This document shows positions 32,486 to 44,584 of a DNA stretch of 64,000 nt, piece after piece. How positions within the stretch are numbered: the first letter of the stretch is position 1; every line of letters begins with the position of its first letter. Source of the DNA: Gnetum montanum (taxonomy: Eukaryota; Streptophyta; Gnetopsida; Gnetales; Gnetaceae); contig MNCI01000071.1 in assembly GCA_015680685.1 (NCBI GenBank), forward strand, positions 1-64,000, written 5' to 3'. Position numbers and translations under genes: made by a program. The notes below the pieces were generated by a model. The model saw nothing but the letters and a program-made list of their open reading frames with translations, searched no databases and was not told the DNA's origin.

Positions 32486-34014
32486 TGTAATGAAAGCAAA
32501 CGTCAGTCACTGGAAATACCGAACGGAAGTCCGTGTACATAGTTCCAACCCCGGATCCATATGAGGGCAATGCTGGAGAAGACAAATCCGAGGTGCCTTG
32601 AATGATCTTGTCGATCAGACAAGGACTTACTTAATCAGTAAAATTTTTGTGATAATTGGATGGCGAGATGGTGATTTTTATGAGAAGATATAATATCATT
32701 AACCTCAAAGGTAATTGAAAATGATGTAATTGATTTAAAGCAATTGTAAAATCTATATAGATAGGACACATGAGATCGGATTTAGAGAACGTGCAATCCC
32801 AAGATTTGGGATTTAACTTATGAATAAAATATTTTGGATACAAAGATTACAGGCATCCTTCAATTTAGATGAAGCATGTGCCAATAGCAAGAAAGCTATT
32901 TAAAGATAAAACAAGCAAGGGTTGATCTACCTTGTTCTAGCCAATCTGGGCACAAGGAAATCAGACCCGAAGTAGAGTATCTGTCAACTGATTATTTCTG
33001 ATCAAGGATTCTTGCCAATCACCTCTGATGTTCTCATGATCGCTGGTCCTCTTTTGCTCTCTTGTCAATCTTTGCCAAAGCTATTAACAATTGCCAACGA
33101 AAGAGAATCACTCATGGAGAAAATTTTCCTATCCAGAGAAATTCTTGCCAACCCTTTGATCTTTGTCGATTGGAATATTTATAAGGTTAGGGTTAGGAGA
33201 AAAATGTGGTTTAGATGATATGTGTCCTGAACCTACAAGATGCCATTGACCTAGTGTGTTTGTGTTTGAAGCTTGTAGTGCCACGCTACATTACGCTCTG
33301 AAGCATAATGCGTCGTAAACTGCTTTTGCTGGAGCTTCAGCAACAAACTATTCTTTGATTGCACTGCAATACGCTAGAGAGCTTATTATGGTGTATGAAC
33401 TATTGCTGCCTAAATTGTGCTATCTCTATCATTGCTTGTATTACATAGCGTCATGCTAGATTACGTTGCATAGCGTAATTCAACGTAAAATAGTGAACCT
33501 ACAAAAAATTGAAGTGTTTTCATTGCGCTTTCTATGTTTTTTTTCAGTCCTTTTGGGGTTTATTATGCTACATTGCATATTGCAGCATAATATGCCCCTT
33601 AACTAAAAAAGAAAACTTGCTGAAATGTGCAACATGCTGTAGATCGTTGCTTAAGCCTTGCGATTTTGCTGGGTCGTTGAAGTCTCAAATTTTTTCCATA
33701 TTTAATGTTGCGATGGACTGCCTTCTAGCATTATGTTGTGTTATGCAACATTACGCTATGTTGCGTAATGTGATGTAATATGCCAAAAGTTAAGATTTTC
33801 GGGACATAGAAAACTTGCAAAGTTGAAAGCTTGCCGTCGTGCACCCCTTGTCTTGTTCTATCCTCTAGAGCTTATTATGTTGTGCTGTGTAGCATGGCAA
33901 AACATACCCTTAGCCGAAAAGGGAACTTGCTGAGCCACAACTTGTAGCAAATCCTTGTCTGAGTTGCGAGATTTTGCTGAACTGTTGAGGCCTCGAAATT
34001 TTCACGGTGTTTCA
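32486..34014 (-). repeat. 3' LTR of element C
   Basis: 1529 bases, minus strand TGAAACACC to TTACA. TATAAATA (minus) lies at 33176-33183, next to a GGTTAGGGTTAGG motif (plus). Rich in short palindromes built from CATTACGCT/AGCGTAATG (33285-33780). Confidence 0.92.
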
Positions 34015-34027
34015 ATAACCCCTCTTT
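34015..34027 (-). other. Polypurine tract of element C
   Basis: Minus strand aaagaggggttat immediately before the LTR start TGAAACACC. Confidence 0.75.
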
Positions 34028-35631
34028 GTTGATATTTAGAGGGCTTGCTCGAAATACGTTGACAAAGAATACGAAACACCAGAGAGGTAAAGGCATCAAC
34101 AACGTCCATTGACAATTGCTCAAATGTCGATCTATCAAACCTGAAACTGCAAAGGTGGGGAGGGGGAAAAGAGCATAGAAGGGATTTTATAGAAGTGAGA
34201 GGAGGGAGGTTCGGGGAAGACTCAAGTATGTGAACATGAAACTTTCACGAAAAAGTCATTAGGCATTTTTTGTGAGAAGTTACGTTGCCATACTACATGT
34301 GAAGGGCTTGCGCAGACGAGTTGTGTTATGCCCATATGGCCTGGATGAATTGTTTTTCATCCATTTTGCCAAGCTTTGCACTATTTTGCTCCTTTTTTTT
34401 TGAAAATTACATTCCACGAGGCGAGTTGCATTACGCTAGTTCATGGACATGATGATGCAAAAGAATTGACCAAATGTTCACATTCTGTACAACAAAGGAG
34501 AGGGTAAAGGAAGTTGTAAGGATAAGGAAAGGGGAAAGCGAGGTAAGGTACCCAATGGAGGAAGAGGTAGGGTTTGCACTTCCAAGTAGCCAGGCTAGTC
34601 TGAGTAGCCACTTCAGAACACTGTGATACCTCACCTTCTAATGAATGCATTTTCAATGAACACTATCATAACAAGTAACTTGTAAAACATAACAGAGAGC
34701 AGAGATCCAAAAGCAATCATCCTAATCGCTAGGGAGGCTATTGAAACAAGCGCTGCCTGAAGAGAAAAGGAGAGCGTAGGCCACGAAACAAGGATCGTAG
34801 CAAGGAGCAAGGGTCTCAATGTTGATGCCGTAGTTCATGAAGCCACCGTCGACAGCTAGATTCATCTTGCTGAAATGACTAGGCAAAGAACCAGTCAGGT
34901 GAACTTGCTAAGCCAAAATCTGGTGATGGCAATGGGCGAAGGCTACTGAAACTATGGATGACCACAATTTCTTTGAGGCCCCAAGTGATGAAGTTGATCC
35001 CAAGAGCTACAACTATAGAGTGGCTATCATAGCAACATCTCCGAGGGATCAGTAGCAGGCCTTTCGACATATCCAAGGAATCAGTAGGATGCCAGTGGGA
35101 TAGTGGTGTTGCATCTGTTCCAATGCCTTACCCATTCCATCTAGTAGGGATGTAGTGCAAGAGTGACCATGCTTACTTGCTTCATGGATTTTCTATTGAT
35201 AGATTCCAATTTTGAGTCCTGGTTGACCATTGTTGTTGGTTTTAAGTCTCAGCAGACTGTGGTCCCGATTTAACGTTTGGGCAGACTAAAACTTACTAGT
35301 TTTATGTCATAGAGGATAGTGGAAGAGCTAGTTTATTGTCCCAGCAGACCATGCTGTGGGTGTTAGTTTTATGTTGTGACCCAGGGACAAGTCTGTGCTA
35401 GTTTAGCATCTCAGCAGATGTGTGCTTACCTTGCCAGTTTCACGTCATGGCGAATGGTCAAAAACTTTGCCAGTTTAGTGTCTTGGTGGACGCATGCAAG
35501 AAATGACAGTTTTACATCTTAGTGGATGTATACAAATTTGCTAGTTTTACATCGTAGTGGACATGTACAATGTTGCCAGTTTTACATTGTAGCGAATGTT
35601 TTTTACCTTTGTGCTTGAGTCGAGTCGACGT
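34028..35631 (-). other. 3' non-coding region of element C
   Basis: No coding domain between the end of integrase and the polypurine tract. 35200-35610 holds diverged tandem units (see separate entry). The rest, including several short open frames at 34430-35076, matches no family I know. Confidence 0.6.
35200..35610. repeat. Diverged tandem repeats in element C 3' region
   Basis: About ten imperfect units of 30-45 bases built on 'gccagttttacatcgtagtgga' (plus strand), clearest at 35490-35600. Such arrays are common in Tat/Ogre elements. Confidence 0.75.
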
Positions 35632-36912
35632 TTAGGTGTAGTACTGCTTCAGATACAGATGATTCACTGGATTCGGGTGTTTGTTGCCATTAATGTCTAC
35701 TAGCATGAATGCTCCATTTCCGTATGTGCTGATAAGTAAGAAAGGGCCTTCCCAACTTGCAGAGAATTTACCTGCTGGTTCACGAACAGGTTTGAGAACC
35801 AAGTCTCCTTTCTTGATCGATTGTTGATGCAAGTGGCAATGATGCTTCTATCTCTGCCTGTCTTGATACCTTTAGATGGTGTCAAGCGTCTAGATGCGCT
35901 TCTCCTCCACTGAGTCTAAATTCATGATCCTAGACTCGTTGTGTTGAGTCTCATTTATAACCATGGAGAGGATCATTCACAATGAAGAAACCTACAATTC
36001 CAAGGGCAACACTACTTCGAATCCATAGACTAGGCTATAGGGCATCCTATCTGTAGTTGTCCTGCACATCATATGATACGCCCATAGCACATAGAGGATT
36101 TTCTCATACCATCTCTTTTTGTTGCTACTGAGCATATTTTTTAATAAATTGATGACCACTTTGTTCATTGCCTCTGCTTAGTCATTTGCTTGTGGGTAAT
36201 AGGGTGAAGAAAAAGATTACTTGATACCAAGGTTATTGCAAAAAGATTTGGTTCCTATACTACTAAATTGTGGCCCATTGTCAGTTACAATAGTCATAGG
36301 AAGCCCAAATCTAGTTACTATGTTGTCTAAGATGAAATGGCAAACCTGTTGAGATGTAATCTTCTATAAGGGGATAGTCTCAACCCACTTTGTGAAATAC
36401 TCAGTGGCAGTGATAATGAATCTATGTCTTGCAGAAGATTTAGGCGTGATGGGACCTATGATATCTAGTCCCCATCATTGGAATGACCAAGTAATCTATG
36501 TAGTGTGTAACTTGGTTGGTGACACGTGTATTAAGTTCACATAGCACTGGCACGTGTCACATGTCTTGACCTTGGTAAGATAGTCCTTTTCCATATACGG
36601 CCAATAGTACTCTAGGCATCTGATTTTAGCGGCCATGGCTCGTGGGGCTATGTTTCCTCCACATAGCCCCTTGTGGACTTCAATAACTATTCGTTGTGCT
36701 TGATCATTATTAATGTAGGTTAGCAATACCCCATCGAAAGAGCGTCTACAGAGAGTACTGTCTCTGATGATGACGTATTGCCTAGCACGCTTGTGCACTG
36801 CATCTTTTTGTGCATGTGTTAGCTTGTGCGGTGGTTTGCCATGTAGAAGGTAAGTCTTAATGTTGTCATACCATTCTGGCATTTCCCCTGTGTTTAATGA
36901 AGAGATTTGCAC
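35632..36912 (-). pseudogene. Integrase of element C
   Basis: Complete layout. Zinc domain: HKGLCGGNIAPRAMAAKI with EYYWPYMEKDYL and KTCDTCQCY. Core: LDIIGPITPKSSARHRFI (first Asp), IVTDNGPQFSSIGTK (second Asp), YYPQAND-stop-AEAMNKVV (Glu kept). C-terminus: LVLKPVREPAGKFSASWEGP, a GPY/F-like domain, ending HLYLKQYYT then a stop at 35632. It inserted element cDNA into host DNA. Several TAG/TAA stops make it inactive; the catalytic residues themselves are retained. Confidence 0.9.
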
Positions 36913-37600
36913 TACTTAAATGATAAGGTCTATACATTCCATCATTAATGTAGGCCAAGTGGGAAACAACTGTGGTGGCACGTTTAATGCCAATGTGGCT
37001 AGTGCATTGGCTACAGCGTTTTCGTTACACGGCACGTGTTGGGCATCAGTTGTCACGAATTGTTTTAGAAGATCTTTAGCCATATCATAGTAGGGCTATA
37101 GATGTACAGCTTTGCAGGGATAGACTCCTGTGATTTGATTAATGACGAGCATCGAATTTCCTTGGATTGCCAGGTGGTGAACATTGAGTTCCTTGGTTGT
37201 CAACAATCCCCTAAAAAGCCCCTCGTACTCTACCACATTGTTCGTACAAGGGAAAGCTAGGTGGTAAGCTAGTGGATGCACATCCTCAGGGGAGAGCATA
37301 ATAACAACGGCATCACTATAGCCTCTGGTAGTCAAAGCTCTGTTGAAGTATAACATCACTTCGAGGCCTATTGATATAGGGCTTAAACTATGTANGCACT
37401 GTAGCCTCTGGTAGTCAAAGCTCTGTTGAAGTATAACATCGCTTCGAGGCCTATTGATATAGGGCTTAAACTATGTACATGCTCATCCAAAAATTCTGGC
37501 TCTATCGTAGCTTGATCGTTAATAGGCGATGTTGCAAGTTGGTCAGCTATAGCTTGACCTTTAGTGGATGATTGGCCAACATAATGCAAGTTTAATTCGG
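36913..37600 (-). pseudogene. Archaeal-type second RNase H of element C
   Basis: Matches the extra RNase H (aRNH) of Tat-clade elements: MLYFNRALTTRGYSDAVVIM, FPCTNNVVEYEGLFRGLLTT, LAIQGNSMLVINQITGVYP, ending ENAVANALATLAL. Catalytic positions: YFDG is YFNR and GDS is GNS, so two Asp are Asn; Glu in VEYE is kept. A single N at 37395 with a duplicated flank of about 76 bases (37319-37394 and 37402-37477) interrupts it, probably an assembly artefact. Inferred to be inactive. Confidence 0.82.
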
Positions 37601-39182
37601 CTGTGATAGCTTTCTAATGAGCTATCCTACTACTCTCATACAAGTTGTTTGAAATAGCTCGTAGAATGTTGTTTTTGCAAATTATATTGACCTGGCTATG
37701 GAAAAGATAATGTCTACATTTCTTGAGTGCGAAAACCAATGTCAAATAGTTACGCTCCACTTCATTGTACCTCGTTTCATATGCAAATAGAGCGTGGCTT
37801 AGATAATAGATAGGGGCTTCTGACCCATCGTTCCTTTTTTTGGCAAAGTAACGCAGCTATAGATACATCTGAGCTTGCTAGATAAATATAAAAAGGCTAA
37901 TCCCTTTGTGGCGGGAAAACCATTGGTAAGTGTTGCAGCTCCTTCTTCAATTTGTCAAATGCACGCTGGTAGTCATCGGTCCATTCAAAATTAACACCCT
38001 TCTTAAGGAGATGTGCATAGGATGTAATCTATTTGTTAACTTTAAAATGAACCACCTGATAAATTGTAGTCTACCCTGCAACACACGTAGTTCCTTGAGG
38101 TTTGTAGGTGGAATTAAATCAATGATGACTTTAACCTTGTCGAGGTCGACTTGGATGCCAGTTTCTGATACCAAAAACCCCAACATGTGTTCTGTTTTGA
38201 ATCCGAATATGCATTTCTTTGGGTTGAGCTGTAGGTCATACTTGAGACATCGTTTAAGGACTAACTCCATATCTTCTGACTTTATAGACTTGACATCTAT
38301 GTTATCTATGTATTTGTTCAATCTCCCTAAGAGGTAATCACTAAAGAGGTATGTCATGGCTCGTTGATACATCACTCCGACGTTTTTTAGCTCGAAAGAC
38401 ATCATAATGTAATAGAAAGTCCCCTAGGGCATCATGAATGTTGTCGCCAATTGATGCTCTGGGTTAATATGAATTTGATTATAACCTGAAAAACCATCCA
38501 TAAAGGACAGAAGTGCGTGACCAGCTGTTGTATCGATCAGTTGGTCGATACTCAGTAACGGGAAGTTGTCCTTAATTGTGGCCTTGTTCAGATCCCAGAA
38601 GTCTATACAGATGCGTATTCCTCCCGTTTTCTTAGAGACTACTACGATGTTGGACACCCAGTTCGAGTAATTGACCATGCAAATAAAACCAGCCTGATAT
38701 AGCTTAGTGATTTCATTACACACTGCTAATGTGATTTCTAGCTTAATCTTTCATGCCTTCTATCTAATTGCTTTGATGTGCGGGTCTAAAATTATGTTAT
38801 GCTATATTAATCTTAGGTCTAATCCTGGCATGTCTTCGTACGACCACGCAAATACAACAGTGTTATTTTGGAGCACTTTCATTATGCCACTCTACATCTA
38901 TTGGTCCAATAGGGAATGAACCCTAAGAGTTTTACTTTCGCCTTTGTGCATAACCACAGGGACCTTGTTGAGAGGGTCCTCGATCACATCACCAACTTCT
39001 AGGTCTAGAGTTTGGGCCAGATGTTCTGGAAAGTCTGGGGATATTTCCATTATTGCTATGGTTGTGTCATAGAGGGAAGGGTCTATTCCTATTAGTGTGT
39101 AGTTGAGCTGTGTAATGGTCTTCCCATACAAGCCTGTTAAGGCTAGGGGTGCGGATAAAGCTACGTCCATTTGCAAATTGCC
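37601..39182 (-). pseudogene. Reverse transcriptase and Ty3-type RNase H of element C
   Basis: RT blocks: CNEITKLYQAGFICMVNYSN, NIVVVSKKTGGIRICIDF, DLNKATIKDNFPLLSIDQLI, LLSFMDGFSGYNQIHI, MMP-stop-GTFYYIMMSFELKN and the active site KYIDNIDVKS. YxDD has become YIDN, so it is inactive. Thumb CLKYDLQLNPKKCIFGFKT follows, then a decayed RNase H (LFIYLASSDVSIAALLCQ, about 37900-37600). On the minus strand a good splice acceptor (a T-rich stretch, then gtag|GG) lies at 39183-39186, so translation would begin after splicing from the gag-protease exon. Confidence 0.88.
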
Positions 39183-39771
39183 CTACAAAACCACCAAAAA
39201 CAGAAGTTATTATGTTGTTTTTTCTGCTGATATGTTAAAATGATAAGAGTTTATTATTTCATGCGTTAGAGTTGCATATTAGAGAAGCTTCCAGTTTAAG
39301 GTCTTGGTGGACCGTTACAACTATGCACAGTTTATGAGAAAATGGTGAGCCAGGCTTCCTAGATGCTAGCGTGTGACTTCTGTAAAGTAAGATGAAAGAT
39401 ATAACGTGGTGCATCTAGCATGTCAGAATAATTGAATTTAAATTTTTGTATAGACTGAAGTTAATGCAGCCGAATTACAAGGTGATAAGCTATGTGTTAG
39501 TTTAGGGTCATTTCGGACAACAATTTATGCGATATCTATGAAATTAATGCCCCGATCTTCGTGTTTCATGTCATGCTAACACTAGCATTTCGGGAAAGTT
39601 CCGCATTGATCAGGCATAAAATTAGTTAGTTTCAAACATTTCATGTATAAACCAGTGGTTCATGCTCAAAATAGGCCATAGATATTGCAAATTTGAATCT
39701 AGCTACAGTGGAAACGGTGCGGAAGCGAGGTGTAAATAGATGATTTTGTGAAGATTTGTTCAATTTCAACT

Positions 39772-42700
39772 ATGGCACCAAAGGTTAGAGGAAAGAATGC
39801 CAAATTGGTGAGGATTAACGAAGTGCAGGAGAGTTTGCAGCAAGCTTTGTAGGCCAGAGTCAAGACTCGAGAGGTTATTCCGCTTAATTGGTAAGTCACC
39901 TTTCATCCTCTTTCACAATTGTTATCTTTGTTGTAGCATCGTGGTCGTATCTATTTTGAATGTGTATGTTGCATCAGGCATTAATATCTATTTACATAGA
40001 CTAAGCTATTGTAGTTTGTTATATTACCTTTGTCCTCACTATTGGAGATAGACTTTGTGTTGTCACGAGGGTTTGGGTAACGTTGAGTAATACTGTGCAA
40101 ATGTAATGTATAATCGAAAAAGTCTGGGTAATGTAGCCATGTGTAGTGTAATCAAGGTTCTATTTTCTTTTTCTTTTCTCGCCTGTAATAGTTGCATGTT
40201 ATGCTAGATTAATACGTAGTGTTACCTTCATTGCCATTATTAGGGACAAACAATGAGCTGTTGCAAGGGTTTGGGCGATTTTGACCATGCGTCTCCAGTA
40301 TAATCTGTAATTTTTGGAAGTCAAGAGAACCCTAATGTTGCATGATGAACCTTCATGTCTAAACAATTTTTCTAATGGTAACATGTATTTTTTTATTGTA
40401 CAGTATTATGCTAAAGTCCGTCCTATTTTTTTTGGACATTGTGGATGTTCTATGCTGCTTACATAGTCCCGTGGGCCATGTTCCTCCTCCTCATGCTCGT
40501 ATAAAGGAGGAGGCGATATGGTTCCGAAGGGGCACACAGGAGTTCTTGTAGTTTTTGCTTCATAATTATAGTGTAATAGTCTGGTCGCATCTACCAGATG
40601 ATGTAGTTGTTGCTATTCTAGAGATGCTACTGGTTGGGTCGACGCAGAGCATCTTGACATTCCTAACAGATAGTGCGGTTGAAACTGTGCAAGTGCAAGA
40701 CTGTGAATAGAGCGTCAAAGGTTTAAGGTGTTTGAGCTAGATTTGGGAGATGCCCAAGTTTAATTGTTATCACACCTACAACACTCTATTCGTGGCCCAT
40801 CATCTCACAACTTACTTCTAGAATCCACCTGGCATCGTGTATTATGCAGGCGGGTAAGTTTTTTTTTGTTTTTTTTTCACGGTGTTGCAATATGGTAACT
40901 ACTATTTGAATTTGTATTGAGTGTAAAGAATTTTCCTATCTTCTGTGGTGTAGATTCTTCATCAATGACAGTGGTCTCCTGGGCGATAACGGTACATTAT
41001 CTTTGGCCAAAAGGTCCATAAGGGAATTTACTTCCATCAACAATGTATGGGTTGGTGTCATGGGACAACTGGCCTTCGAAATCCCAGAGTATCCTACCCG
41101 CTATGTCGAATTCTTTACCAGGTGTAAAAAACTCGAATGGCTGGATAGGGAGTGGAATTTGGATCCTCCCCTCATCGTTGCGGATGTGCAAGAGAAAATC
41201 CTTCTATTTCCTTTGCCATTCGGGCCTGGTAAATTTTATTATGATGATTAATTGTACACTATTATTAGCTGGAAATGATGTATGAAGTTGTCTTATTTTT
41301 GTTATATTGTCTTAACTACTGTTATTTGTTGACAGTCAGGGAATCACGGGAAATTACAATTATGGCCTTTGATCGTGAGGCAAACAGTCTCTTCTTCTAT
41401 TATAGTGATATAAATGACACACAACACCAGCTTGGCCATAGAGTGGCCCCAGTTGTGTTAACCAATAAAATTCAGGAAGCTAGACTGATGAACCTATTTT
41501 TGACCATAACCCCTGATGTCACTATAGGTGAAATGTTGACCCTAGTTAACTCCTTCAGCGAAGAAGTTGAGCATCTTTGCATATGTGTGCATAACGTGTG
41601 TGTGAATTTTAATATCGACGCTCAACTATTTGCCGATCTCTTTGGTGTCCCCTCTGATGGTATTCCTATAGAGGAAAAGTCAAAGAGGAGTTGCAAGCAT
41701 CAGTCTGAGATAGAGGACTGGCTAGGGGTTAAAAAAGAGGTTAAGGGAATCCCTGCTAACAAGATTGAGCTAGAGGTGGCTAATACTATTTACCCCACTT
41801 TTTGAGCCCAAGCCTTTCCCAAGACACTCTCCCAAGGGAGAATCCTCACCATAGAACAGGCCTAGATTATGCGAGAGGTCATGTAGGAGGGGGCTTAGTT
41901 CAATTGGGCCAGCTATTTTGCCGAAGGCTTGCATGCTGAAATGGTCAGGCTTCGCAAGAAGCTTGAGTCCCATTTCAATGTTCATTTTTCCTTCTTCATA
42001 GCTTGCTTCTGACATTTTGCTAAATTTCTAGTAGTCCAAAGGAATGGGGTCTGGGTGTAGTAAGAATGCAGCTAGATTTTCAAATAGTAGATTTTCCATG
42101 TTTTTGGCACTACTCGGTCGCAAGACCCTCCTGAAGGAATCGAGGAGTCGTTGTCAGTAACGATTAAAGATATGGAGGCGCCTCGAATGTAGGGTCAAGA
42201 TAGCATGGGTGGGGTGCTCCCCTCTTACACCGGTGATGTGTCAAGGGGGAAGTGCTTGGTGGCTAAAATAGTGGATTCTTCAGTGCCACGGAAGAAGCCT
42301 TATTTGACCGAGGAGCTTGTCGAGCGAGCAGGTGATGTGGGAAAGAAGATGCAGGTTAGATTTCAGAGGAGTAATCCTCCTACCGGTAAGTAGAGAAATG
42401 TGTTAATGGTTATCGTTATGTTGTGTACAGACGCTATTGCATTGCGTAATGTTTATTGAGCAAGAGTGAAATCTTGTGTTAATTGACAATGTTGTGTGAC
42501 ATCGAAGGAGAAGGATGTGGAGTGGTTGACCCCCAAAATAGGGGCTCTAGTTTTGTGGCATGAAGAAGGGGCCCAAGTCTTGGAAGAAGAGACCCCAGTC
42601 AATAAGGTGTGTAGCATGTAGATTCCAGCACGTGAAAAGGAAGTAGTAGTGGAGGATGCTGAAGTCCTATCGGCTAGGACAGGAAGAGGTAAGTGATTTT

Positions 42701-44187
42701 TCACTCTATGAGTTTAGCTTTCACAACATACTAGGGTTTAGAAAACTGCTTCTGGAGGTTATACTAGTCATCGTAACATCTCAGTTATGTCTTCATATGT
42801 AATTTATTCTACATAATAGGTGACTAGGGCATGCACTTATCAATAGTGGTGACCCAATCTTGGGGCGAATTTCCTGATGAATTCGCCTTTATGGAAGGCG
42901 TTGTCAATGATATGATCGGTCGCTTAGAGCAAATCAATCCTGAAGCTGGTATGTTACGATCATTACATAGGGGTTATTCCATTGTAGCATTACACTACCT
43001 AATTACACCTAACTGCCATTTTATGTTATTAGGAGCTCTTCTTAGATGGGATCCATCAGAGCCTATTGACTTAGACGCAACTAAACCTCCATCGAAAGTG
43101 ACCGTCATGTCATGCAACATTTATGACGAGATGTGTAAATGTGATGTACACTTGACTCGCTCCTTATGGGAATGCCAAAGCATGAATGAAGACCTTTGGA
43201 AGAGATTGCAAAGGTCAGAGAAGGAGAAGGTGGCTCTAAGTGACGAGGTTAGGGAATTGAGGTCACGAAATGAATTCCTGCAGGCCTAGGGAATGAACAA
43301 CAAGGACTGGCAGATAGATGTTACTGAATATGCCCGTTACTGGATGGTCGTTAGGAACAGTGTTCAAACCAGCCATAAACTAGTCGAGCAGTGAATGCAG
43401 ATGCATTTCCTAGCTCAGAAAAATCAAGACTGGAAGGACTTTAGCGCGAGTGTCCAAGAATGGATGTAGACGCAGAAAGATCATAAACATGTCTATAAGT
43501 GGGAAAGCACTATCTACCGTCAATATTACAGGGATTCTACCATTGAGGCTTAGTCTCTTTGGCTATTTCTCAACATCATTGGTGCTTCCAGAGCATTTGA
43601 GAAATTTCAGGAGCAAGTGATGGTAAGTGCCTCCCTAGAAAGGAAAATGACCCTTTCTGGGGGGGAGACCACCGTCCCTTCCTTCTTCCCTGAACCATCC
43701 CGATGGACTCCTATGGAGAAGGGGAAGGTCAAGGCTGGAGCTAATATAGGAGATGGGGCTTGGTTTGAGCTTACCAAGGATGAAATTATGCAACGTCTAT
43801 GGGTTGGCCTAGAACAAATCCCTTTTGCTACCAATGCAGGACCTTCATAGGTAAGTGGTGGTATTATTGTGTTTTCATCATACCTAGTTTTGATGGTGAA
43901 GTTAATATGCATGTTATGTCTAATTGTAGGAACAAGTTGAGGAGGATCCTCAGTAGGATGAGCATAATGAAGGTGATGGTCCTCATGAAGAGGGTCTATA
44001 GGAAACAGAGCGTAATGACGATGATCAATGTCATGGCGAACAATCCCGTGCAAAAGAGCCTCGCAGAGAGGGCCTCCTTCACGAAGAGATGCCTCATGAA
44101 AAGGGTGGCCCCTATGAGGATGATTTGCTCAAAGCAGAGGTGGGGCTGAGAGATACAGGTGATAGTGGTGACAAGGGAGATGCATAG
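39772..44187 (+). pseudogene. Antisense multi-exon gene in element C, FCP1/NIF phosphatase-like
   Basis: Eight exons on the plus strand, introns bounded by GT..AG: 39772-39890, 40404-40853, 40954-41228, 41336-42385, about 42506-42688, 42820-42948, 43033-43850, 43930-44187 (TAG). Phases fit at every junction except the acceptor of exon 5, which is unclear. About 1090 codons. Exon 2 resembles FCP1/NIF-type HAD phosphatases: VLFFLDIVDVLC (motif I, degenerate), WFRRGTQEFLQFLLHNYSVI with TGG/CAG-type stops read through, VWSH, NTLFVAHH (expected VDDS) and FQNPPGIVYY. Exons 3-4 are unassigned; exon 7 is strongly helical (SEKEKVALSDEVRELRSRNE); exon 8 is acidic. Stops are mostly TAG. Motif changes suggest no phosphatase activity. 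Origin by host-gene capture is inference. Confidence 0.6.
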
Positions 44188-44449
44188 CATGGCTATATTA
44201 GCCATAGTTTTATTGTGATGGAACGGAAAAAAAGACAATATTTTCTTTTAACATATTTAATGCAAATTTTGTCTTGAGCTTAATGTTCTTTTTTTGTTTT
44301 CGTTTGTATAAAGCATAAATGGAATCATAGGTTTTGGTGCTATGACAAGCTGCAGTTAGTTTAAGCATGCAGCATAAATGGAATTACTAGTTTAAAGCTG
44401 TTGCAGGCTGCTAAATGATTCAAATGTAAAGCGTAACTGAAATCATTAG

Positions 44450-44584
44450 TTTTAGGCCATTCTGGACCTTTGATAGTTTTAGGCCATTCTAGGCCTTTGA
44501 TAGTTTTGGGCCATTTCGGGCCTTTGATAGTTTTAGGCCATTTTGGGCCTTTGATAGTTTTAGGGCATTTCGGGCCTTTGATAG
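44450..44584. repeat. 27-base tandem repeat, five units
   Basis: Five units of the form ttttaggccattttgggcct plus ttgatag follow each other without gaps, then a partial sixth. They lie inside the putative element C intron, just beyond the stop of the antisense gene. Confidence 0.93.

Noticed and set aside
33285-33780. CRISPR-like array
   Set aside because: Repeats are short palindromes of varying spacing within an LTR in plant DNA; no regular spacer pattern.
34431-35076. Several short minus-strand frames after integrase of C
   Set aside because: Overlapping frames without domains in a repeat-rich non-coding region.
43607-44053. Minus-strand frame of 148 codons
   Set aside because: Shadow of exons 7 and 8 of the plus-strand gene; no domain and wrong place for element C pol.
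39772-44187. An independent host gene at this locus
   Set aside because: It is flanked on both sides by co-linear pol of element C inside one pair of LTRs, and C has a single clean target duplication; it moved with the element.
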